Source: Aldrovandia affinis
Lineage: Eukaryota; Chordata; Actinopteri; Notacanthiformes; Halosauridae
Length of the DNA: 64,000 nucleotides
Assembly (NCBI GenBank): GCA_029706075.1
Contig: JAINUG010000018.1
Coordinates: 1,821,001 to 1,885,000, forward strand
Direction: 5' to 3'
The notes below the pieces were generated by a model. It was not told where the DNA came from. It searched no databases and was given only the letters and a program-made list of their open reading frames with translations. Of this stretch, positions 1-11,169 are shown piece by piece. A program made the position numbers and the translations under genes. Numbering within the stretch: the first letter of the stretch is position 1; the number at the start of each line of letters is the position of its first letter.

Positions 1-1019
1 GAAGTTAAATAAAGATTCTATTATATTTCTTTCTTCCCCACTTTTTCTCTACTTTTTGTGTGGGAATAAAACACATGATTACCAACAGGAATGCATAACA
101 ATGCATCCACAAATTGCTTTAGGGGGAGTATGGCATATCACATCAGTTGTCCATGTGTGACTTCAAAAGAAGATGCCTGCACTATTTATAATACTTGCAG
201 GAAGGGCATATCTATTTTTTATGATCCCGTTTTGCACCATAACTTCTCTTCTCCTTCCTTTTCCTCCCATTTTATTCTAAAGACTGTTAACGCTCTTTGT
301 GCTGTCCTCAAACATCTTTTTGTCCTTAAGCAGAAAGTGTATTTCAAAGGCTGCTTCATGAAAAAAATTAAACCATGGACAGTGTTGGGCTGGAGTCGCA
401 CATGCCAAAAAACATCTCACCCAGCCAGCCTCATTAGGCCCATTTACTTGGTGTATGAGTTCATTTTCAGTTACTTAGTGACTTTTTTGAGAAACCTCAA
501 TCTATACAGGAAGACAGTAATGTATGGCCTGGATACCTTTTAAATGCATTTAACCAGAATGCTGATAGTCAATGATGGTTTCTCTCCCGTGGAATTAAAT
601 GGAAACCATTTTTTTCTTTATTTTGGCAATATACCTTAGTCTGAGAAAAAAAAAGACCATTTTAGTCTACTGGACGTTAGGTTTTCTAGCACTCTAGATA
701 TTTGACTGGTGATAAGATTAAGCCCTGAGTCTTGAAAGGGCAGACTTCACCATCCGTTTAATTTTAAAAAGTAGTTTACATCAAGCAAAATTTTGCTGAT
801 GCTGGAGTGGGGAGCTTGTATTTAAACCTCAGTTACACTTAAAAATTAGTGGCCATTACAGTTTACCCTTTTTCTGCCCAGAGACATAATGAAATGCAGA
901 CCAGTGACAGGTGGTTACAAATGGCAATTGGTCGCTTTTTTCAATTGTATTTTACCCTTGCTGAGGCAATGCTAAGAGGACATTTCAACCGGACAAGCGA
1001 GTCATCAGAACCAAAATGG
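1..1019. other. Unique AT-rich non-coding stretch
   Basis: I see no repeat family, coding exon or RNA gene here. The open frames are short and have no recognisable domain. Homopolymer runs (A9 near 648) are the only simple sequence. Confidence 0.6.
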
Positions 1020-1400
1020 CCACTCTAAATTGCTGTGTAGTGGAAACCCTTACCCCCGGTTGCAAGGCCTCAGGTCAGAGGCGGGAGGGAGTCCCAGGCA
1101 TCTGGCTGCTTGTGGAGACTCGCGGTGCAGTGGGTGGCCCCGCGCAGCGGCATCACGGCAGCTGGCAGGGCTCTTCTTAACTCCACCATTAATAAATGAT
1201 TACAAAGTGCCATCTGGAGAAGCCGGGCTCTGCCCGCGTGTGGCACGCCAAGCGGAGCTGGCCCGGGTGGGTAGCCCAGGCCAGGCCTCCTTACCGGCCC
1301 GGTCCTCATCTGGCAGGAGTCTACGAGGCAGAGCACACCAGTTACACCATCGAGGAGCATGGCAGCAGACAGATATTCCGTTAACCTTCAATGATTTACA
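1020..1400. promoter_or_regulatory. Candidate conserved non-coding island
   Basis: A GC-richer, non-repetitive block stands out from the AT-rich flanks. It contains E-box-like CAGCTG and CATCTG sites around an AT-rich core (ATTAATAAATGATTA near 1188-1202). This texture is typical of vertebrate developmental enhancers. Long overlapping frames on both strands (for example 1030-1539) are a by-product of GC content and match no domain I know. Conservation is inferred; no alignment was possible. Confidence 0.3.
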
Positions 1401-2530
1401 GAAGCAAATGGTTCAAAATATATTGTGCATTTCCATAGAAGAGTTGTGTGGTTTTCAGCAAACAGTTGAGTTTTTAAGAAGGAAAATGACTTCTGGTCGA
1501 ATGGAACCTCTGGCCCCAAGTGAAAATGCAGGGAGTTGATCCAATTCAGACTGATATGTTTGTGCATGTATTTAGACATATTCACGTGCAAACCATTGGC
1601 AAACAACCGAAACGTAAAATGTATTGTTAACACCTGCTAGTTTGAAGACAATTGTTGTTGGAGATATGAACTATTGCAGGTCTGACTGTACTGGATGAGT
1701 GATTCTGTTTGAGGGCCCCGTTTTGGCTCATCGGTCCCAGAAAATACACTGCGCTAGCTCATTAACCTCTTCCTGTCAGCTGATACCATGAAAATTTGCG
1801 TAATTCACCATTCATAAATATTATTCATTGTAATTGGTATGTGTTTAATGAGAAAGTCAATGTTATGCCAATACATATTTTTTATATGATATTATAATTT
1901 TTATTTATTACACCCATATTGCACCAAATGCACGTGCTAAACTTTACTCTCGCATAAACTCTCCTATCATTGAAAGTTGTAAATCGTTGCTTTAAAATCA
2001 CATTCCATTTCAACTAAAAGAAAATCGCATTCATATGTCTCAGGGATGCACACAATAATTTCTATAATTTTCTTTTGTCATACTTTCTCACTGTGTTTAC
2101 ATATTTCTTCGCTGTGGGTTTGAGGCAGTCTTCTCAAGACAGAGATGTGTGTACCAACTCATTCGCTTAGTGAATTAGAGCCAAGGTTGTTTTGCATGTA
2201 GACAAAAAAAAATTCTTCCCCATAGTCAGAGATTTTGACTGATGCAACAATGCACCAACCATGTGCCTATATCTGGGGTTTGTCATCTGAATAGCTATTG
2301 GTTGGTTCTACATAGAAACCAATATCATGGTTAGATAACTCATGTTCTAAGCTTTGAAATGAGCTCTCACTGGCTTCCCTTGGTCACTGTTGGGCTGAGA
2401 TAAGTCGCATACCTACGAATACCTGCCCTGTCCAGTTCTGCTGTTAAAGAAGCCCTGCGTATGCATGTGAAAACTGACGGCACATGCCATTTCTGGGTTC
2501 TGGGCAATTTGAACAAGAATAAAATGAGTT
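1401..2530. other. Unique AT-rich non-coding stretch
   Basis: No recognisable transposon, exon or RNA gene. The sequence is mixed AT-rich and without tandem structure. Confidence 0.55.
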
Positions 2531-2609
2531 ATCATTTATACTTCATGATTGCAGAAATCTTCTAAGACACTGTTTTAGAAGATTTCTGCAATCATGAAGT
2601 ATAAATGAT
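2531..2609. repeat. Perfect 35-bp inverted repeat with 9-nt loop
   Basis: Positions 2531-2565 are the exact reverse complement of 2575-2609, separated by the 9-nt loop 2566-2574 (gacactgtt). Pairing stops abruptly on both sides. No target-site duplication or known transposon end is visible. Exact pairing suggests a recent origin, such as a replication template switch, or selection on a hairpin. A normal miRNA precursor would carry bulges, so that reading is weak. Confidence 0.95.
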
Positions 2610-4380
2610 TACTTTGTTGAAGACACATATGAAAATGCTGGTTCGTCTCCCTTGAGTGTTGACTCAGATGATGCATATGATAATGCTACCCATATTGTTA
2701 TTGTTACCATTGTTTGAATCCACCTGGAAAGCATTCTGGCTAACGGGACTCTGGTTGAATAGATTTGTACAACAGAACAGAAATATAGTATGTTTTGGAT
2801 ATGGTTCTAGACACTTGGATACACAATTATCTGATGCAGGAACCACAAAAAACTAAAACAAAATTTTGTCATCTCAGAATTAAATTTCCTCTTGTCTGTA
2901 CAAGATGTGTAATTTTATAGTAAAAACCCCATACAGTATGGCATGTGGCTGACTAAAAACATGTAACCATTTTGGAGAGATTCATCATATTAGCAGTGTG
3001 TAAATTGTTTTGTCTTTATATTACATTTTATGTACTTATAAACTGCATCATGAGTCTTATAGGTGACACATTTGGAGATGCTGAGACTTGATTCCTCATG
3101 GTACTGTTTATTTCACATTACGCCCTCAACCATATCTGTGCAATGTGTGATTTAGGTCATATTTAGACTTGGTGTGGTATTAGTGGAAAGACAGACAGAA
3201 ATAGCCATTTTATGCCTTGACCTGAAGGGCTTAATCTAATGCCATGCTCTAACTGAAGGTGTGGAGGTTACTCGTGTGTCTGTCTTTCACCTGTAATTGT
3301 TTGAATCCTTTATCAAATTGGGAAAGTCTGGATGAATGGAAACCACAAGTTGATTGGACTGTTGAAGAGGAGAGTCAACAGTTCTAATGACTGTGCCAGT
3401 GATGATAATTGAAATAATTCCTTGACAGACATACAGTACCATGTTACAGCATATGATGAACTCCTGTCTAAGTGCACAACTTCAGATTGTCCTTATGAGC
3501 AAGGATATTATGTTACACTGTAGGATTTAAATCCGGAGCTACTGTATCTGTTACAGGGTGCTGTACTATGCATCTCTCTGTTCTTCTGTTCTGCCGGCAT
3601 TGGAGCTACACCCTCTCCTCCTATAGAGTTTCACTATAAACCTAAAGGCCGAACTCGAGAAGTGCTCTGAATATATTTGATCGGCGTTGGCTTTGTCAAA
3701 GTTCACAGCCAGGCTTAGAAAAAGAAACAAAATGTACGTTTACAATGTTTGCTCCAACTCGCAGACGACACATGCTGAACAGGTTTCCTGCCGCGGTGTC
3801 TGTGCTGAGGAACATTTTTTTTGCCATTCTTTTTTTCAGACTTTTTCAGCAGTGCTGCACACTTCCCAGACACAAGCAAGACATGTCTCTGTCTTCGGGA
3901 GGTGAAATGATACTGTGAAGTAACACAAGCCCTCGGGGGCCTGTAATGTAAAGCCCTGGCAGTGTGAAGAAGTAAGATGTCATTGTGTGCCAAATGTCCT
4001 TGAAACTAAGGTGACATTTCAGAAGTCCTCACAAGGCTTTGCAGTCATGGACTGATTTAACATGTTTCCACTGAGGTCTAAAGCTTTGTCAGGCATAGCT
4101 TGGTGCAGTGATTCTTAACTTGTAGATTTAACATTGTAGGTGCTGTTTATAAAACCAAGCTGGTCTTTTGCGTCCTTCTCCACATTGAATTGAACCAGTA
4201 TGGAAGAATGTGACTGAGGACTTAAAAACAATGAATCAGCTGTAGCATATACACTATATCTTCAAGTTTAAATAAAGTAAAATTACATTAGTAACCCTGC
4301 ATCACTAGCAAGTGGATAACATAGCTGGCTAGTTAGCTGAACAAGATTGTAAACATAGGTACTCATGTCAAGGGCTGGGC
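2610..4380. other. Unique non-coding stretch
   Basis: No recognisable repeat or exon. Short open frames at 2656-2856 and 3687-3993 have no domain and overlap on opposite strands. Confidence 0.55.
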
Positions 4381-4552
4381 ACAAGATTTGCATGCACACA
4401 TGCATACACACACAGATGCACGCACGCACATGCATACACACACATGCACGCACACACATGCATACACACACATGCACGCACACACATGCATGTGCATGTG
4501 TGTTTATGTGCATGTGTGGATGTGTATGTGTGGGCATGTGTGCACATGCATA

Positions 4553-4583
<31 letters not shown>

Positions 4584-4625
4584 GTGTGTGTGAATATATG
4601 TTCATGCACATGCGTGTTTATGTGT
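4381..4625. repeat. CA-to-TG alternating array with ~28-bp higher-order period
   Basis: The left half is CA-rich and built of a roughly 28-bp unit mixing 'acatgcacgcacacac' and 'atgcatacacac' about three times. Near 4490 the strand bias flips to TG-rich, ending in a (TG)n run at about 4553-4592. The halves are therefore roughly reverse-complementary and alternate purine and pyrimidine throughout. The open frames here are low-complexity artefacts. Confidence 0.9.
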
Positions 4626-5320
4626 GTAGCTTCTGTGCTTCACCTTAATTGCACCGGTGAGGATAACCATGTATTGACGAGCCTAAATAACTGAACATCT
4701 TGTGTTTTCCTCATACTTCTTTGTTCAGCAGCACTAGGGTGTACTTTAAGACAATTTCCCATAACCACAGCTTCCTCTTGTAATGCTCCTCTCTCCATTA
4801 AAAACAATCCAATTCAGCCAGCCTGTAAAACAAGAGCATAACACCAAGTTCCTCTTAAATAGCTTCGTTTTTCCAATGTTTTTTTTTACTATTGCCTCTC
4901 TAAATAACCCTACCAGCATGAAAGATGAATTGGTATCAACTTGTTTAATTGAACCAAAAGTACTTATTACACGGCCATAATTGTAAAATATGTTCTTTTA
5001 AAGTCCACTCACCAACCCCAAATTACCATTCATAAACTAGCTGGTTTAAAGGATAGGTGCTTTTCTGAATACCCTTTTCTGCATCCCCTATGTTGTGCAC
5101 TGTATGCTGAGTGATTGTACATACCAAATAAATCAAGCTAACTATGTACAAAGTTCTAATTGAAAATTAATTCAAGGGGCATCCTTCCTACAAAGCATTA
5201 TATTTCATTTTGTTGCTATTGAACACAGTCACCAGAAGAAACAGCTTGCGATGTGTGAGCAAAGTTAATAAAAATGGTGATCTGGGTGTTGAGATGAGGC
5301 TGAAACATATTTCCTGCAAT
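4626..5320. other. Unique AT-rich non-coding stretch
   Basis: No transposon or exon recognised. Confidence 0.5.
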
Positions 5321-5329
5321 GAATGATAT

Positions 5330-6150
5330 CACCAGTGGAGAATACATACAAAACAATAACGTATCTGCAGATTGAAACTGCCGCGTGAACATTTCAGAGG
5401 AGTCGCAGACGGGTCGTGACCCTGGGTTTCGTATTTCCTTGTAATGACGGACTGAGAGCGCTGTCTAATTTGCATCGCCAGGCGTACGATGGCAGCGCCA
5501 GGCCCAGCTGACGGGAAGGAGCCAGATTTCCTCCCTTGACCTATGTTGATTTCCCACTCCCAAGGACGTACAACTTTCATCCCATTTACATTTCCGCCTC
5601 TCCTGAGTTCTGGTAGGCTTTCACCATTCCAATATTAATTAGACGAGACCACATAATTACCAGCACCATTATCATATGCTTCAGCCACTTATCTTGAGAA
5701 GAGACGTGATTTAGCCCGACGCTTACTTTTGTTTGTAATGCAGACTGCGATGACCCGACCCCCGTTCCCCCCCCTCAAAATGCCGAAGAGCGAGCGCGTG
5801 AAGCTGACAGGCCCTGGGCTGAAACAATGGGGGCATTGTGAGTGTGTGTTATGCTAATGAGGAGCTAAGAAAATGGCTTTTCAAGTCCAGGTTATTACCC
5901 TTCCAGATTACTTTTAATCAGGTTTTGACAAAGGAGAGCAGCCCGCGACTTGTTAAGGATTGGGAGCTTGTCGGATTTCCATCCAGCTCTGAGCCTTTTA
6001 TCTCCAGTGCTGTAGCAGCCCAGATTAATAGTGTATGGAAGTCAACGCCGGGCTGGGTTTTGGGAAGGGGTGGGCGGTCTGTGCGAGGCTGGGCTTTAAA
6101 GCCCCAGAATCCTGCGCTCTAGGCTCTTATTATATAGTGCCGCCACCCCC
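5330..6150. promoter_or_regulatory. Candidate conserved non-coding cluster
   Basis: About 0.8 kb of non-repetitive, GC-variable sequence is rich in developmental factor motifs. I see an octamer (ATTTGCAT, near 5468), homeodomain cores (ATTAATTAG near 5634, ATAATTACC near 5653), bicoid-type TAATC/GATTA sites near 5907-5924, and a palindromic Sox-type site at 5824-5839. Frames in this block (5329-5580 minus, 5838-6122 plus) show no domain. Enhancer function is inferred from texture only. Confidence 0.4.
5824..5839. promoter_or_regulatory. Palindromic Sox-type dimer site candidate
   Basis: The 16-mer ACAATGGGGGCATTGT holds two inverted ACAATG half-sites separated by 4 bp. Inverted ACAAT/ATTGT half-sites with a few bases between them are the known arrangement for SoxE (Sox8/9/10) dimers. 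It lies within the candidate enhancer cluster. Binding is not shown. Confidence 0.45.
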
Positions 6151-7215
6151 CTGATCCCCTTGATGGCGACAGCCCCCACGACAGAACGACGGAGATGGGC
6201 GTGATGTTTTACGCTGTCTGAGGGTGAGGCGCTTATTTTCGTCCAGGTATGAGCACCCATGCCACAAGGCACCCCTGTCCATGACCTGATCAAACAGTTT
6301 TCCGCTCTTTGTTGGATGTGAGCGATGTCTCAGGTTTCTTGCCTAGGTATTTTCAGCGCTGATGAAAGGAATGGCGGGCTCGATATGAACGGCTGCTCTC
6401 GTTGCTTAAACGTTGACAGCGGACTCCCTTCCGAGCCACTGTCCTGGACACTCACAAGGAGCACACTCATGTCCATGGATCCATCCAGAAGCAAATTAAA
6501 CACATAAGTAGGACAACTGGATGGATACTGGGTTTTACCTATCCGGTTATGAACATTTCCAGACCTTACATTCTACCAGGCACGGTAGAGATGGGCAGGA
6601 GGGGAAGAATCAACAAAAAAAACCCGACCACCATTACCAAAATGATCATCCCCAGGAACATGCAATTGTTATTTTTAAGAATAAACTATTGCTTAAATGA
6701 AGGGGATATTCATTCATTTAAAGGTAAAGGAGACTTCCTGTAGAATTGTTTTCACATCTGGAGATATTTAGCCAATTGAGGCTGGCTCTATTTAGCACTT
6801 CTTCATTGTGAAAGTGTATGTTCTGTGTATGCTTGACTGTGAGTGTGTCTTTCTTTAAACACTGGTGTCGCAGCAAAAAACTGAATCTGATTGCAGTGGT
6901 AAGATGAGGGGAACGCATTGATTTTGACAGACCACAGATAAACTGAAGAGAAAAGGCACCATGTGCACCATGTGAAAAAAGGCACTTCCTCAACTGACCA
7001 AAGCAAACTTCCTCTTTATACCTTTCTTTAGCCCTTTGATGAGTGAGTTTTTTGAGAGTTCTAGTTAGAATTCAGCATTCTATTGTTTAATTGTACAGTT
7101 ATTTTACTCCTCAAAGGGTTAAGTGATTTCACATGGTACCAAAGAATACCAGTGAAGGAAATGAGTGGCAAAATTAAAACCGCTACCATGATGTAACAGT
7201 TATCACAATAATGAG
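6151..7215. other. Unique non-coding stretch
   Basis: The first 300 bases retain the GC-richer texture of the preceding island; the rest is AT-rich and ordinary. No transposon or exon was recognised. Confidence 0.5.
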
Positions 7216-7395
7216 CCATGTGCTGTAGAGGTTAGAGAACTGGGCTTCAAATCCCAGATGGGACACTGCAGTCATGCCCTTGAGAAAGAGAACTTAACCT
7301 TTGCTTCAGTTAATATCAAGCTTTATAAATGGATAATGGGAAAGATGCAAACTGAACTTGTTTTGGATGAGATCGTCTGCTAAACAATCATTATG
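7216..7395 (+). mobile_element. Old tRNA-derived SINE copy, L2-type tail
   Basis: It matches, block by block, the better-preserved SINE at 58625-58828 read on its minus strand. Shared blocks include a tRNA-like head (gtagaggttagagaactggg), a B-box-like 'ttcaaatccc', the central 'gggacactgc', 'cccttgag' and 'acttaacct', then 'gcttcagttaatat' and 'tataaatggat', and an eroded 'gtctgctaaa' tail. The head has lost about 10 bases relative to the other copy. No clear target duplication survives, so the copy is old. Confidence 0.75.
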
Positions 7396-7739
7396 TGTTG
7401 GCTTGGAGCCTTTTGGATCATACTGTTTTCTCCTTCTATTGTAGGCGGAACTGAGAAACACATTAACCAATGACCATAAGACTGAACTATTGACGCTGTA
7501 AATGATCTGGAAGTGCTGGAAACGCTATGAGGTTGCTATAGTCTTTTCTCAAGCCCCTTGTTAAACAATCATCTCCTGTTTAACAATACAAAAGTGAAGC
7601 TTCTGGGCTTAAAGTGTGTTCTGTGCTGCAATTTTGGGGGTGAATTTTTTTTTTTTTTTAAGGAATGGCATCTCAACACGACTGCAGCTCAGCCTGGATA
7701 TATTCCATTATTATTTATTGTTGTCCCATAAGTGAGAGT
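7396..7739. other. Unique AT-rich stretch
   Basis: Nothing recognised apart from a T13 run near 7648. Confidence 0.5.
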
Positions 7740-8130
7740 GAGAGTAAACCTTAACCTCCAGAGAAAACGGTGCGCGGGCCTGCTTTCCGGGCCCAGTCAC
7801 AATCACGGCCCTGCCTTGCTCCGCTTTCTCCTCAAATGAAAGGCAGCACCCTGCCTTTAACCTCCCAAGCGCATTTGAAATTCAAATGAACAAATTTCAA
7901 ATTTGCTCGTCTAGACTGCTATCTGTACGTGACAGCGTTCAGTCACTTTCATTAAGAATGCACTTTGAAGTCGGGAGGGCCCGGCGAGCGTGTCGCAGCC
8001 ACCAGCTCGACGGCAGACCCAGCCTGCACTCTCACATGCCACGCAGGCTTTTCCCACTTCAATCCAAGGTGCACAAATGGCAGGTGTGCAGACATCTTAC
8101 AGAGACGTTTTTTGGTGTGTGTATTTGTTA
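7740..8130. promoter_or_regulatory. Candidate conserved non-coding island
   Basis: A non-repetitive GC-richer block, followed by two adjacent AT-rich palindromes at 7872-7888 and 7891-7905, then more GC-rich sequence with E-boxes (CAGCTCG, CACATGCC, CAGGTGTG). The open frames here carry no known domain. Regulatory function is inferred. Confidence 0.3.
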
Positions 8131-8467
8131 ACTCAGGGCTAGTATCTTACTCATAGTACCTTTCATTTGAAGTGACTACCTTTAGTGTGAATTGCGCACT
8201 AATTTTAGGGTCTGGAAATGGTGAATGGGAAACATTCTGAACTAGTGAAGCAGTGACACATCCTTCCATGTCACAAATAAATAGAAGAAAACATTACAGG
8301 TATGGATATGTACCAGAAGAATCACCATCCTACAGGTTTTGTAGGTCTCTGTAATAAAATACTGAGTGCCCTTGTACACGTGGTCACCTGCATAATCAAG
8401 TCTGATAATTAACTGATAGATAATTACTACAATTATGTGAAAAGGGAGAAAAACTTGAAATTAAATA
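8131..8467. other. Unique AT-rich stretch
   Basis: No feature recognised. Confidence 0.5.
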
Positions 8468-8548
8468 TGCACACACACACACACACACGCACACACATAC
8501 ACTCACATACACATACATATACACACAAACGCACAACCACACACATGC

Positions 8549-8579
<31 letters not shown>

Positions 8580-8627
8580 TACGCACATACACATACACAA
8601 ACACACATACACACACACACGCATACA
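8468..8627. repeat. Imperfect (CA)n array, left of LINE tail
   Basis: CA dinucleotides are interspersed with ATAC and GCAC variants. The last 45 bases (8583-8627) recur exactly at 8885-8929 on the other side of the LINE tail. Confidence 0.95.
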
Positions 8628-8866
8628 TGTTAAGCCTCATGAGCCTCAAGCCTCAAGGACTATTTGTTTTGTTTTTCTCTGTAACCCACAATTTTCCAGG
8701 AGTTCATCTCGACCGCCTTTTAAGGGGTCAGGGAATAATTTTCCAGTCTCCCACATTGGTTCCAATGGTTTTCTGTTTTTTTGATTCCCTCTGGAAAATG
8801 ACAATTGTGAAGCGCTGTGTGACAACCTGTTTGTAAATGGCGCTATACAAAAATAAAGATTGATTG
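8628..8866 (+). mobile_element. LINE 3' end fragment
   Basis: The 3' part reads 'gaagcgctgtgtgaca' and then 'ggcgctatacaaaaataaag', ending in GATTGATTGAT. This is the classic 3' terminus of fish non-LTR retrotransposons: a conserved 'AAGCGCT...GGCGCTATA(C/T)AAATAAA' motif followed by a short tandem tail. Only about 240 bases are present, with no reverse-transcriptase coding sequence, so it is strongly 5'-truncated. Exact 45-bp copies of CA-rich sequence flank it. Confidence 0.75.
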
Positions 8867-9115
8867 ATACACACACACACACATGCACATACACATACAC
8901 AAACACACATACACACACACACGCATACAGGCACATACACACACATTTACGCATACACACGCATGCCCCTACACACGTGCCTGCATACACAAACACATCC
9001 ACACATACATGCAAATGCATATACATGCACCCATGTATCCACAGAAAAGGCACAAAACCACACACATACAGTACACACAAGCACATGCACACACATACAT
9101 TTTGACATATGCTTA
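8867..9115. repeat. Imperfect (CA)n array, right of LINE tail
   Basis: It continues the CA-rich array on the left and contains the second copy of the 45-bp direct repeat at 8885-8929. Overlapping frames here, such as the start of 8864-9793, are low-complexity artefacts. Confidence 0.95.
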
Positions 9116-10199
9116 AATAAAAACATACAAAATGCAGATTCCATAATGAATCACTGTCCTTCAATAGCAACCAAATTAATTGCTTGTTTCCTTCATAGTT
9201 GTGTTTGCAGTGTTTATTGCAAAGCCATCTTTATTTCTCATGCAGTGCAATGTGTCCTTACAGACCAGCCTTTTGCAGATAGGGGCGTGAAGAACAGGGG
9301 CTTCAATAATTCACTGGGAGAAATCCCCCTCCGTTCAGGACTTAGCACACTGACAGACTGCGGACTGAGAAAAAGACAAGCTGACAAGCATCATGTTTAT
9401 TCCCCTATCCCCGATTGCCATGAGAACAGGTCAGGGAGAAACAGCAGAAACCTGAACTCCCCTGACCGTAAAAGCCAAGGAGTGCTCTTCTCTGAAACAG
9501 AGCTCTGCCCGAATGCACAACATGTTAATACACACGCTATGCTGTATGTGTTTATATTTTCTAGAGCATACCATGTGCATATTTTTATGGAAGAGCGTTT
9601 TACACACCACCCCATCCTTTCAGTGATCCCCAACACTCTCACACTCAAACACTCAAAACTAACCCAAAATAATTGTCTCTATTCATATCATATTTATTTG
9701 TTTGTTACAGGTAATATCAGTAGACAAAAACAAACAAAAAAATCTAGATTCTGTTTTAATGAGGTAGCTGCCTGCATTGGGATGCATAAATGATTTTTTA
9801 ATTGAGTAAGCGCGTGCGTGAGTGGGAGTTTAGATCCAATTAATCTTCCCGGCTTAATAAGAGCTAAATAAAATGGTCTCTTTCCTGAAACTGGCCCAAC
9901 TCCTGTACTACACTGCCTCTAATGGAAAGAGAGAACCCTGGCTGTTCTGTATGTCCTTAGCACATCTGCTGTCACTGTGTGTTACACTGGGAGCTGTCAA
10001 AACAAACACGGTCCAGCAGTCCAGAAGAACTGGACTGACCCCTTGGAAGGAGTCAGTCATTCTTCATAGCTCATTATTGTGGTGTGTCGGCTAGAGTAGC
10101 TACTGTCCAAATCCTTTCTGTATGTTAAAATGACAGCGCACCCAATTTGGGGCAGGGAATTCTGACTTGTGTGACATTTCAATGGTGTTGTTGTGCAAC
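9116..10199. other. Unique non-coding stretch
   Basis: No transposon or domain recognised. A frame running to 9793 begins in the CA repeat and carries no known motif. Confidence 0.5.
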
Positions 10200-10211
10200 T
10201 TAGAGGCCTGG

Positions 10212-10390
10212 TTTTGTGTGTGTGTGTGAAACATAGTAGTGGTGCTTTTGTGTAGCTTGGAAATCCATTGTATGCGTGTATGTGTGTACGTTTGTGTGTG
10301 TGTGTGTGTGATAGTTCAGTAGTGTTGTAAGCTCTGTCGTGTGTGTGTGTGTGTGTGTGTAATAGTTCAGTAGTGTTGTAAGCTCTGTCG

Positions 10391-10430
<40 letters not shown>

Positions 10431-10455
10431 TAGTTCAGTAGTGTTGTAAGCTCTG

Positions 10456-10489
<34 letters not shown>

Positions 10490-10630
10490 TAGTTCCATAG
10501 TGTTGTAAACTCAGTCGCGTGAGTGTGTATGTGTGTGTGTGTGATAGTTCTAGTGTTCTAAGCTTGGTCGCGCGTGTGTGTGTGTGTGTATGTGTGATAG
10601 TTCCGTAGTGTTGTAAGCTTGGTCGCATGT
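10212..10630. repeat. Compound GT minisatellite
   Basis: Six copies of a 30-base non-repetitive unit beginning 'gatagttcagtagtgttg' and ending in 'gtcg' start near 10310, 10362, 10429, 10488, 10543 and 10597. Each is followed by a (TG)n tract of different length. The last copies carry shared variants (gcttggtcgc), so the array diverges from left to right. A degenerate extra unit lies near 10230. Confidence 0.95.
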
Positions 10631-11137
10631 GACAGCATGTTGTTATTGTCCTCTCAGAGCAGAGAGGGAAGTGGGTTGTCGAAGGGAGCATGTGTTCACA
10701 GGGAAGAGCAAACGCGTTTCCTGTGTACTGCTGCAGGTGGCCAGAGAGCAGTTATGCCCCCCACCCCCCAACCCCACAAACTGACGAGAGCCTCTGGATG
10801 TCCTGGGGACACCTGCTCAGCCCTGGGGCCAGACCACACCAGACCCACAGGGGGGAAGGAGTGACTGAGTTTGGGGTGTCCCGGCATCTCCCCGCAGTTG
10901 GCCAAAGAACCTCTGTGACCTTATGGTAGTGGAGCTATGCACAATGCTTCAGCTGGTTCAGCCACTACCAGTCATGTGAAACAAATAAACAGGAAGTATT
11001 AAAACGAGAGGCAGTTTATATCGCAGCTGGCATTGTCATCACTGTCAATGACCCTGTTTAAACTTTTCTCATGAAAAACAAAGGCATGTTTTCAGAGAAT
11101 GGAGTTTCTTAATCACAAAAATAAATTAAGAGAAGCA

Positions 11138-11169
<32 letters not shown>

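Noticed and set aside
1030-1539. 169-residue open frame in a GC-rich block
   Set aside because: It overlaps equally long frames in other frames and on the other strand, has no recognisable domain and no splice context. GC content explains it.
2531-2609. Canonical miRNA gene
   Set aside because: A perfect 35-bp stem with a 9-nt loop lacks the bulges and extended lower stem of most precursors; no conservation evidence is available.
4283-4694. Long Thr/His-rich or Cys/Val-rich open frames on both strands
   Set aside because: They are translations of CA/TG repeats in overlapping frames; the same happens at 8396-9116, 10200-10691, 33499-34140, 36812-37609 and 41065-41737.
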